DNA of 54,152 nucleotides from Akkermansia muciniphila (GTDB lineage: Bacteria > Verrucomicrobiota > Verrucomicrobiia > Limisphaerales > UBA9464): assembly GCA_945883815.1 (NCBI GenBank), contig CAMCYJ010000017.1, positions 1 to 54,152 on the forward strand, written 5' to 3'. Below the pieces are notes generated by a model. The model saw only the letters and a list, made by a program, of their open reading frames with translations. It ran no database searches and was not told the DNA's origin. Positions within the stretch are counted from its first letter, which is position 1. The number at the start of each line of letters is the position of its first letter. The translations under genes and the position numbers were made by a program. Positions 5,600-13,013 of the stretch are shown in pieces.

Positions 5600-8494
5600 A
5601 TGACCTTTGCTCAATTCGTCCCCCGATCTCGCGCCGCACGCGTTGCCCTTGGGCTTCACCCATGGAGCAATCTCTGGAGTCGCTGGGTTGCTCTGGTTGT
5701 TTTGCTGACGGTGGCGCTCGGTAGCGCCGCTGCGGATCCCGCGCCGGCCCTTCGCGAGTACGATGTCTTGCGATCTTTGCCAGCGGGATGGCTGGAGTGG
5801 CTCAGCCAGAATGACTTGCCCGACGATCAGGGGTTGGCTGGCGGGAACCGAGGTCAGGGACGCTGGATCGAGGCCGGGTCGCAGCGGGGCAGTTGCCGGG
5901 GCGTGATCGCGGCGGTGGTGGCCGGCGACCTCGCCCGCGCCGACCGGGCTTGGAAGGGCATCGAGGTGACCTTCGAGCATCAGCGGGAGGATGGTGGATT
6001 CGCAGCGACCGAGCGGCCCAGCGGGGGGAGTTCTGCCGCCGGCGGCGCGGCCGTGGAGACGGCATATTTTTTCCTGCAGGAATTGGGTCGGGCGATTCTG
6101 GTGATTCGCCAATCGCCGCATGAGGCCCACTTCCACGACCGCATTCGCGCCATCGAGCCGAAGCTCCGCCGCGCCTGCGACTTCATCGCGGCAGGCGAAT
6201 CCACAATCTTGCCCAAGAGCCGGAAAGCGGTGAATCGGGTGTTCATCGCGGCCAAGGCCTTCGGGACTTGCGGGCGGGTATTGAACGACGAGGCGCTGGT
6301 GGCGACGTCGAGGCGCTTGGTGACCGAGGCGCTCCGCCAGCGGGATGAGGAGGGAGTCTTTTTGGAACACGGGGGGCGCGATTCGAGCTACAACGCGGTG
6401 ACGCTGCTGTTCGCCCAAGTGCTGGCGCTCCATGTGTCGCTGCCCGAGCTGGACGAGGCGCTGAAGCCGGCGGCCCGTTGGCAAATTTCGCGCATCCTCG
6501 ACTCCGGCGAGGTGGACACCCGGGGCAACACCCGAACCGGCGTGGGCAAGGAGCCCGGGTACAACGGGCAACCCAAGGGCATCAACCACAACGAGGTGAT
6601 CCTGGCCTTGGCGTTGCATGGGATCGTGCATCGCAATCCGCAAGCCCTCGACGCCGCGGGTCGGGTGATGGCTTGGGTCCGGCGCGATGCATCCAGCAAG
6701 GCGGTTCTATCGGCCCAAACTGCCCCGGCTGTATTCCGATCAACCGCTCCCGAACTGCGCCTGCTGCCCGGTTCCACGAACTTCCACTTCTCCATCTACA
6801 GCGGACCGTCGGAGCCTCGCGAACTTGAGTCCTTCCTGGGGGCCCTCGAAAGGCTCGGGCTCGCCGATGCCATGGATCCGGGGCCGGCCGCGGTGGCCGG
6901 ATCGCGCGCCGCCTTCGAGGTGCTGGCGCGGCGGCGTTGGCCGGTGATCCTGTACCCTCCTGATGGCGGGCGCATGCAGTTGGAGGGGAGTACGAGTGTG
7001 CTCTCAGCCGACGACGAGGCTGCGGTCCGTGTCCTGGATGGCGCGGGCGTCTTCAATGCCATCCAACTGGGCGAGTGGGGCTACCACTACCACCGGCTCC
7101 GCACCGACCCGAACTGGATGCGCGATGTGCTGGGCAAAGACTTCGAGGCTCAGCGCAATCGATTCCTTCGGCCTCCGGAAACCCAAGGGTACGAGCCGGT
7201 TCCGAAGACTCGCCGCGAGGCCTATGACCAGTTGCGTCAGTACTTCCTGTGGCATCGCCAGGCCAAGGGCGGGCGCTTGATTAGCGTGACGGGCCATTCC
7301 CACTACGAGTGCTACGCGGCCGAGTGGGGCGCGAGCGTGGTGGGCATCGAGGTGGGCGAGAACATCGGGTTCACCCAGTCGAAGTTCGCCTTCTCGCGCG
7401 GGGCGGCCCGGCAATGGAATTTGCCCTGGTCGGTGCAGATGAGTCCTTGGTTTGGCAACGCCGTCACCACGCGGGGCCCGCTCGACACCAACGGACCTAC
7501 GGCCACTGGGTTGGAAGCGGGGCATTCGCTGAGCCTGTGCCAGCGGATGTGGCAGCACGCCTGGTTTGCCGGTGCGGCGCTGGTGACGCCAGAGAACAGT
7601 TTCAACAGCTTCTTCGAGACCGGCAAAGATCCCTGGGCGTTGACCCCGCATGGCCAGGCCGCCACCAACGCGTTCGCCTTCATGCGGGCCCATGACCGGG
7701 GCAATCCGCACACGCCGCTGCTGGTGGTCCTGGATCACCTCGCCGGATACAACGGCTACATCGGCAAGACCTGGGGCGTCTTCCCGCGGACCCCGGCCGA
7801 CCAGGAGTTGGCCGACCTCTTGGAGACACAGTTGTTCGGCGGAATGCCGCGGCCGCCGGTGCCGGGCAACCTGCCCAACCCTGAGGCGACCTATTTGCAA
7901 CCGACGCGCCACGGGGAGTTGTGTGACGTGGTGCTGTCGACGGCCACGGGCGCGTTCATGGGCCGCTATCCGGTGATCTTGTTGGCGGGCGAGGTGGAGT
8001 TTGGTCCCGGATTCGTGCGCGAGTTGGAGACGGCCGTAGCCGCGGGCAGTCGGTTGCTGCTGCGCGATAGCCACGTGAAGGCGTTGTCACCCGAGGCCTG
8101 GGCGCGGCTTCAAAAGGCCGGGGCGACCGAGGTACTGGGCGAGTGGGTCCATCCGGTGACTGGGCGATCAGCGGTGATCTCCGACGAACGCCTCCAGCGC
8201 ATTGCGGTCGAGACCCTGCCGGTGGCGGTGGCGGGCGATCCCATTCAATATCAAATCAACCGGAACCGCCGGGGCTGGGTGGTGGAACTGGTCCACAACG
8301 ACGGCGTGGCCAAGACCGGCCGGACCCCGGCGCAGGTGTTTCCAGAAATGGTTGCCAAGGTCCGCCTGACGCCCCGATTCGGTTCGGCCAAGGCGCGTGA
8401 ATGGCGCACGGGTCAGACTTGGGAATCCAGCCAGCAGATCGAGATCGTGGTGCCTCCCGGAGAGAGTCGGTATGTGGAGTTCGACGCGCCGTGA
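5600..8494 (+). CDS. Large exported two-part protein, putative glycan-active enzyme of unknown family
   Basis: 964 residues from ATG 5600, which is preferred over ATG 5552 because it avoids overlap with the DUF6807 gene and places a signal segment (VALVVLLTVALGSAAA) about 45 residues in. Residues about 50-370 are helix-rich with the layout of an alpha/alpha-toroid as in polysaccharide lyases and unsaturated glucuronyl hydrolases (R-G-S-C-R-G, H-Q-R-E-D-G-G-F, G-I-N-H-N-E-V). Residues about 400-800 look like a TIM-barrel glycosidase domain (G-E-W-G-Y-H-Y-H, S-V-T-G-H-S-H-Y-E-C-Y, G-I-E-V-G-E-N-I-G, S-P-W-F-G-N). The C-terminal 160 residues are beta-rich. I do not recognise the family; domain guesses rest on local pattern only. 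Neighbouring DUF6807, sulfatase and CE15-like genes support a polysaccharide role. Confidence 0.5.
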   Translation: MTFAQFVPRSRAARVALGLHPWSNLWSRWVALVVLLTVALGSAAADPAPALREYDVLRSLPAGWLEWLSQNDLPDDQGLAGGNRGQGRWIEAGSQRGSCRGVIAAVVAGDLARADRAWKGIEVTFEHQREDGGFAATERPSGGSSAAGGAAVETAYFFLQELGRAILVIRQSPHEAHFHDRIRAIEPKLRRACDFIAAGESTILPKSRKAVNRVFIAAKAFGTCGRVLNDEALVATSRRLVTEALRQRDEEGVFLEHGGRDSSYNAVTLLFAQVLALHVSLPELDEALKPAARWQISRILDSGEVDTRGNTRTGVGKEPGYNGQPKGINHNEVILALALHGIVHRNPQALDAAGRVMAWVRRDASSKAVLSAQTAPAVFRSTAPELRLLPGSTNFHFSIYSGPSEPRELESFLGALERLGLADAMDPGPAAVAGSRAAFEVLARRRWPVILYPPDGGRMQLEGSTSVLSADDEAAVRVLDGAGVFNAIQLGEWGYHYHRLRTDPNWMRDVLGKDFEAQRNRFLRPPETQGYEPVPKTRREAYDQLRQYFLWHRQAKGGRLISVTGHSHYECYAAEWGASVVGIEVGENIGFTQSKFAFSRGAARQWNLPWSVQMSPWFGNAVTTRGPLDTNGPTATGLEAGHSLSLCQRMWQHAWFAGAALVTPENSFNSFFETGKDPWALTPHGQAATNAFAFMRAHDRGNPHTPLLVVLDHLAGYNGYIGKTWGVFPRTPADQELADLLETQLFGGMPRPPVPGNLPNPEATYLQPTRHGELCDVVLSTATGAFMGRYPVILLAGEVEFGPGFVRELETAVAAGSRLLLRDSHVKALSPEAWARLQKAGATEVLGEWVHPVTGRSAVISDERLQRIAVETLPVAVAGDPIQYQINRNRRGWVVELVHNDGVAKTGRTPAQVFPEMVAKVRLTPRFGSAKAREWRTGQTWESSQQIEIVVPPGESRYVEFDAP

Positions 8495-8520
8495 GCGGGT
8501 TGTGATGCGGCGAAAGTGGG

Positions 8521-8550
8521 GTTGTGTCAAAAGTGAGGACCGACCCCTTC
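8521..8550. repeat. REP-like dispersed repeat, copy 3 (inverted)
   Basis: Reverse-complement copy of the core at 1055-1080, here TTGTGTCAAAAGTGAGGACC and onward, with AAAAG in place of AATAG. It fills the gap between two convergent genes, a usual home for REP elements. A short direct repeat (TTCGGTTACCGACCCCTTTGG region) follows. Confidence 0.75.
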
Positions 8551-8568
8551 GGTTACCGACCCCTTTGG

Positions 8569-9375
8569 TTATTCGACCGGCTCGCTGCCGCGTTGCTGGA
8601 TCCAGGGGACGTCGCGGGGGGCTTTGCGGTCGCCGGTGACGCCTTTGCGGAGGGTGCCGGGGTCGAGCCAGCGGTGGATCTCGGAGTGACCGTCGGCGAA
8701 GCTCAGTCCGGCGGCACCGTTGTGGTAGGCGGCCGGTAGGTTGCCCCAGAGCTGGTTCGGTTCCATCGAAACGAGGATATAACCGTCGTCGACGCTCTCC
8801 TCACGTTCGTCGATGAAGACGAACATCTGGCTGGGCGAGCGCATGTCGCCAAGCTTGCGGAAGGTACGCCAGGTCTTGGCCATGAGGTCGGTGTGCCAGC
8901 TCTGTCCGTTCATGAAGCCGTTCATCGACAGGCTGCGGGTGCGCGGTTGGTCCCGGCCGCCGAGCCGCACCGTGCTGCGGTCGGCAGGGCAGCGGTAGAT
9001 GGTGGCCGACTGGTTGTAAGGCCAGAGCAGGCCGTTGGGGGGCCGCAGCAGGTTGACGTTCGTGGCGTCGGGCGTGTTGCCCATGATCCAGCCGGCCACC
9101 CAGCCTTTCTGGTCTCCGGTGCCATTGAGCACCAGGCGTTGCTGGTGGTCCTCGGCGTACATGATCCAAGCCAGTTGCAGCTGCTTGGTGTGGTTGAGGC
9201 ACTGGATGCCCTGGGCCTTGGTCTTGGCCTTGGCCAGGGCCGGCAGGAGCATGCCCGCCAGGATCGCGATGATGGCGATGACCACCAACAGCTCGATCAG
9301 GGTGAAGGCCCGGCGACGGCCGGAGGCGTGGACGGTGGGGGTCGTCATGGTGGTCTCGGAGATTCGGATGCTCAT
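8569..9375 (-). CDS. Type II pseudopilin-like protein (prepilin N-terminal motif)
   Basis: 268 residues from ATG 9375; ATG 9348 is an alternative start. The prepilin signal [20 protein letters not shown] is followed by A-G-M-L-L-P-A-L. Cleavage would fall before Phe, and Glu at mature position +5 is kept. The rest is a pseudopilin-like globular domain with C-L-N-H-T-K-Q-L and the C-terminal [19 protein letters not shown], which is the H-X9-DG motif region of PVC-type proteins. Genomes of this group carry dozens of these; their roles are unknown, with a tie to type II secretion or surface fibres inferred. GAGG stands upstream of the chosen ATG. Confidence 0.85.
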   Translation of the reverse strand: MSIRISETTMTTPTVHASGRRRAFTLIELLVVIAIIAILAGMLLPALAKAKTKAQGIQCLNHTKQLQLAWIMYAEDHQQRLVLNGTGDQKGWVAGWIMGNTPDATNVNLLRPPNGLLWPYNQSATIYRCPADRSTVRLGGRDQPRTRSLSMNGFMNGQSWHTDLMAKTWRTFRKLGDMRSPSQMFVFIDEREESVDDGYILVSMEPNQLWGNLPAAYHNGAAGLSFADGHSEIHRWLDPGTLRKGVTGDRKAPRDVPWIQQRGSEPVE

Positions 9376-9434
9376 GGAAGCCTCGCCGGCGACCGGCTGG
9401 CAAGGGAAACGGGGTGAATGCTTCGGTGAGGCAC

Positions 9435-9490
9435 AAAAGAGGACCAGAAGAGGATCAGAAGAGAACCCAAAGAGGACCGGAGGAGGACCG
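9435..9490. repeat. Imperfect polypurine tandem repeat, about 10-11 bp unit
   Basis: Five imperfect copies of a unit like AGAGGACCAGA lie in the 207-bp gap between the divergent pseudopilin and DUF3500 genes. The + strand is nearly all purine and C. It may be a simple slippage repeat or part of the shared promoter region. Confidence 0.6.
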
Positions 9491-9582
9491 ATGGGGCGGC
9501 CCGGGGTGAGGTGAGGGCTCCTCTCCGCGTTCAACGGATTTACGGGCTGGTGTGGGCCGAGGGGTCTGGTCCAGACTCCGAC

Positions 9583-10605
9583 ATGACCCCGATCTTGCTA
9601 CCGCACGAGGAGTGTCGGCCCGCGACCGTCATCGACCGCCGCCGGTTCATCACCTCCACCGCCGCCGCGATCCCGATGGCACTGCTCGCCCAGGCGGCGA
9701 CTCCGCTGTCGGCAGTCCCGGTCGCAGGTGTTACTTCCGAGACCCTGGCGGCCCAACTCCACGGATCACTCGACGAGGCTCAGCAACGCTTGGTGTGCCG
9801 GGAGTTCAACGACCCGCTGCGGCAGAAGGTCGACAACAACTGGATGATCACCGGCCGTTCGATCCAGGAGGTCTTTCGCCCGGACCAGCAGGACCTGGTG
9901 CGTCAGATTTTTCGCAAGCTGCATCACCCCGACCACGCCGAGGCGATGATGCGCCAGATGGTCGAGGACTCCGAGGGCAAGGGCTTCGAGGCCGGCACCT
10001 CGGTGGCGCTCTTCGGCCGTCCTGGGAGCGGTGCCTTCGAGTTGGTGCTCACGGGGCGCCACTGCACGCGCCGCTGCGATGGCGACTCGGTGGCCGGGAC
10101 TGCCTTTGGCGGGCCGATCTTCTACGGGCATCAGTCGGGTCCGAACGACGAGGAACCAGCTGACCATCCGGGCAACGTGTTTTGGTACCAGGCAAAACGG
10201 GCCAATGAATTGTTCCAAGCCCTCGATGGCCGGCAGCGCAAGGTCGCGCTGGTGGAAGGTCGTAGCCGTCCGGAACGCGCGAGCGAGACGGTGCGTCTGA
10301 GCGGCCGCCGCGAGGGGCTCGCCGGACTGCCCTGCTCGGAGTTGAGCCCCGACCAGAAGGGCCTGATGCGGCAGGTGCTACGTGACCTCCTGGCCCCCTT
10401 CCGTCCGGTCGATGCCGAAGAATCGATGCGCCTGGTGGAGTCGCAGGGTCTGGGCAATCTCAACTTCGCCTATTTCAAGGGCCAGGACCTCGGCAAGGAC
10501 GGGGTCTGGGACGTTTGGCAAATCGAGGGGCCCAACATGCTCTGGTACTTCCGGGGCGATCCTCACGTGCATTGCTGGGTACACATCCGCGACGGCAAGG
10601 CTTGA
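9583..10605 (+). CDS. Exported DUF3500 family protein
   Basis: 340 residues from ATG 9583, preferred over an upstream in-frame start at 9511 because a Tat-like leader follows: D-R-R-R-F-I-T-S-T, then a hydrophobic Ala/Leu stretch. The body has DUF3500 features: F-N-D-P-L-R, G[10 protein letters not shown], [21 protein letters not shown] and, near the end, [14 protein letters not shown]. His and Cys residues near the end might bind metal. The family has no defined reaction to my knowledge. It ends 200 bp before the convergent sulfatase; that gap shows nothing I can identify. Confidence 0.75.
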   Translation: MTPILLPHEECRPATVIDRRRFITSTAAAIPMALLAQAATPLSAVPVAGVTSETLAAQLHGSLDEAQQRLVCREFNDPLRQKVDNNWMITGRSIQEVFRPDQQDLVRQIFRKLHHPDHAEAMMRQMVEDSEGKGFEAGTSVALFGRPGSGAFELVLTGRHCTRRCDGDSVAGTAFGGPIFYGHQSGPNDEEPADHPGNVFWYQAKRANELFQALDGRQRKVALVEGRSRPERASETVRLSGRREGLAGLPCSELSPDQKGLMRQVLRDLLAPFRPVDAEESMRLVESQGLGNLNFAYFKGQDLGKDGVWDVWQIEGPNMLWYFRGDPHVHCWVHIRDGKA

Positions 10606-10813
10606 AGTCGCAGCGGTTCTTCGGGGGTTATCGACTTCCCAGCGATCCATCGGGCGGTTGAGGGTCGGCGGGTGATGAGAGAGATCCGCAGACCTCTCTG
10701 CTGGAGCAATTGTTGGTGCCGGCATTCATTCATCACGGAATGCGCGGACCACAACGCATGGGGATCAGCCGGAGCGTCCATGCAACCCGGGATTTCAACC
10801 GAGTCGCGCAGAC

Positions 10814-12181
10814 TCAGGGCCAGGCTGGCTTCCAGTCCTTCTCGAGTTCTTGGCGCAGCCGGCGCAGTTGCTGTGGATGCTGGGCCGCGAGGTCCGTCTG
10901 CTCGAGGGGATCGTCGATGATGCGGTAGAGCTCGGGTTTCGCGGTCGGTTCGTTCCACGCGGTTGGCAGGATGAGCTTCCAACCGTCGCGCACGATCCAA
11001 CGCCAGCGAAGGCCCGACTCCGGGCGGTCGAGGTTCACCGCGTCGTGGGTGAAGCACTCGCCCGAGACCGATGCCCTGCGGCGCACGGCCTTGGGGTCGA
11101 GCAGGTTGATGCCCGGCAGGCCGTCGGGTGGTTTCACGCCAGCGGCCCGCAAGAGCGTTGGCATCAGGTCGAGGCTCGACACGGCGTGGGTTTCATCGCG
11201 CTGAGGTTTCACGCGACCCGGCCAGCCGACCAGGATGGGGGTGCGCAGCCCGCCGTCATAAGGGCTTTGTTTGGACTTGGGTGCGTAGCGCCCGGTTTGT
11301 GGATCGGTGATCCATCCGTTGTCGGTGACGAAGACGACCAGGGTGTTCTCCGCCGAGCCCCGTTTCTCCAAGAAATCCAGGAGCTGGCCGCAGGTGTCAT
11401 CAAACCACTCGACCATGCCCCGGTATTTGGCGATCGGCAGCGACGGCGCGGTCCCGCGGTGACGGGCCAAAAAGCGTTCCGGGGGCGTGTGCGGGTCGTG
11501 GGGCATCATCGGTGCGTACCAGACGAGCCAGGGTCGGTCTTCCCGCTCGGCCATCTCCACGAAGTCTTCGATGGGCTTCATCGTGACGCGGCCTATCTCC
11601 AGTCCAGCGTCTCCATGCCGGTCGCCGCGGGTCATTCCATGGGTAAATCCGCCTCGCGAGTAGTGGTTCTGCCACCACTTGCCACTCTGGAAACTCAGGT
11701 AACCCTGGTCGCGAAGCAGTCGGGGCAGGGTGGGGGTTTGTTCCAGGAACGACGACAGCCGTTCACGCCCGGAGCGGTAGGCGTTGCTCCGGTAGAACTC
11801 CGCCGAAGGCAGGCCAGCCGGTCGGGGAGGATCGTTGCAAACGACGCCGTGCTGGTGGGGGTATCGGCCTGTGATCAGCGAGGCGAGGCTGGGGCAACAC
11901 AGGCTCGACGGAACGTAGCCGCGCGTGAAACACAGCGAGCGGGAAGCCAGACGGTCGAGGTGAGGTGTGCGGATCGAGGGGTGACCCATGAAGCCGTGGT
12001 CCGTCCAAGCCTGGTCGTCGGAGACGATGAGCAGGATGTTGGGCCGCTTTGGAGCCGGAGAAGCCCAGGCCTCGGAGCATGTCGACAGGAGCCAACTGAA
12101 GAGGAGTAAAGCCGAGGTCGTGGCCCGGAGGTGACGCCGAAATGAACTCAACTCAGTGCTGCGCCGTTGAATCCGGTCCAT
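10814..12181 (-). CDS. Exported sulfatase of the alkaline-phosphatase superfamily
   Basis: 455 residues from ATG 12181 (ATG 12220 would add 13). A signal peptide (about 20-40, ending EAWA-S) precedes P-N-I-L-L-I-V-S-D-D-Q, where the Asp pair (D55, D56) binds calcium. The formylglycine region reads S-S-L-C-C-P-S-L-A-S-L-I-T-G-R-Y-P-H: Cys95 is the residue expected to be converted to formylglycine, but the Arg of the usual C-x-P-x-R core is Leu99. Further motifs are F-Q-S-G-K-W-W, P-H-D-P-H-T-P-P-E and V-F-V-T-D-N-G. Such enzymes remove sulfate esters from polysaccharides in the periplasm or outside. The adjacent PSD1 and DUF1501 genes are common neighbours. No maturase (FGE/anSME) gene is in the window. 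Confidence 0.85.
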   Translation of the reverse strand: MDRIQRRSTELSSFRRHLRATTSALLLFSWLLSTCSEAWASPAPKRPNILLIVSDDQAWTDHGFMGHPSIRTPHLDRLASRSLCFTRGYVPSSLCCPSLASLITGRYPHQHGVVCNDPPRPAGLPSAEFYRSNAYRSGRERLSSFLEQTPTLPRLLRDQGYLSFQSGKWWQNHYSRGGFTHGMTRGDRHGDAGLEIGRVTMKPIEDFVEMAEREDRPWLVWYAPMMPHDPHTPPERFLARHRGTAPSLPIAKYRGMVEWFDDTCGQLLDFLEKRGSAENTLVVFVTDNGWITDPQTGRYAPKSKQSPYDGGLRTPILVGWPGRVKPQRDETHAVSSLDLMPTLLRAAGVKPPDGLPGINLLDPKAVRRRASVSGECFTHDAVNLDRPESGLRWRWIVRDGWKLILPTAWNEPTAKPELYRIIDDPLEQTDLAAQHPQQLRRLRQELEKDWKPAWP

Positions 12182-12311
12182 GGGGCGCTCTGTGCATCGG
12201 GGACACGCGGCGAGGGGCATGAACGGAGATTGCCTTGGACCCCGGGACTCAGCCAGTGGGAATGGGTTGGTGGGTCCGCGTCGTTGGGCTGCGCCCGGAC
12301 GTGGATCGATG

Positions 12312-12866
12312 TCAGCGCCCGCAGAGGCAGGTGATCACGGGTTCCGGGGCGACCGTGATGCCGACCCGTGACAATGTCGGGTCGATGCCAGCGAGGAACT
12401 CGTCGGCGAGGCCTCGAGAGGCCGGCATGAGGCACCGCTCATGGCGATGGATCGTGCTCCCGGCAGGAATTTTGCGGAGCGCGGCTTCAAATTCGGCGAG
12501 TGAACCACACTGGATGATGCGCCGCTCTGAGCGGAACCCCACGGAAACCGAAGCAATGGGGTGCTCGTCGTCCCCGGCATTCATCACCAGGAACCCGTAA
12601 TCGGTGGTCAGCGCAATGGGCACTCGATGGAAGCCGTTGTCCACCGCCGCCAAAATGAGCGCAGCCAATGGGTCTGCCGCTGCCGGGGTCATTGGGCTTT
12701 TGGAAATCGTCGCCGTTGGGCCGCCAGATGGGCCGCAACCCGCGATCAGTAGGCTGAGGAAGACCGCTATCAGGCCGACCAAGATGCTACCACGGGGAGC
12801 ACCTCGGTGGATCCTACTCAATCGCGGGAAGGTCATGGGCGTTGTGGGATTGAAGTTGGGGAACAT
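12312..12866 (-). CDS. Small lipoprotein of unknown function
   Basis: 184 residues from ATG 12866; ATG 12836 is also possible. A basic N region and L-L-I-A-G-C form a lipobox, so the mature protein should be anchored by Cys44. The globular part has F-R-S-E-R-R-I-I-Q-C-G-S-L-A-E-F-E-A-A-L and ends V-A-P-E-P-V-I-T-C-L-C-G-R. Four cysteines in the mature body might form disulfides. The frame stays open far upstream of the start only because of antisense coding. It is divergent from the PSD1 gene (148 bp between starts). No family recognised. Confidence 0.6.
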   Translation of the reverse strand: MFPNFNPTTPMTFPRLSRIHRGAPRGSILVGLIAVFLSLLIAGCGPSGGPTATISKSPMTPAAADPLAALILAAVDNGFHRVPIALTTDYGFLVMNAGDDEHPIASVSVGFRSERRIIQCGSLAEFEAALRKIPAGSTIHRHERCLMPASRGLADEFLAGIDPTLSRVGITVAPEPVITCLCGR

Positions 12867-13013
12867 GGTCTCTTCGGGGAATGCAAAAACCTCGGGGCTG
12901 AACGTCGGGCGGGGTGCCGCGGGATCGGTCCTGCGCCCGCAGGGAGGCTCTGGAGGAGGGGTTGAGCGACGATGGGCATTTCCAATGCAGGCCTTCGATG
13001 GTAGAGTTTCACA

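Noticed and set aside
4323-5663. A 446-codon minus-strand frame antisense to the DUF6807 gene
   Set aside because: It has no motif, is rich in Arg/His/Gly/Pro as antisense of GC-rich genes is, and lies over a gene with clear family signature.
5498-6643. A 381-codon minus-strand frame opposite the 964-residue protein
   Set aside because: Antisense composition and no recognisable domain; the plus-strand protein has a signal segment and domain structure.
10850-12109. A 419-codon plus-strand frame opposite the sulfatase
   Set aside because: The sulfatase on the other strand has all family motifs; this frame is a shadow.
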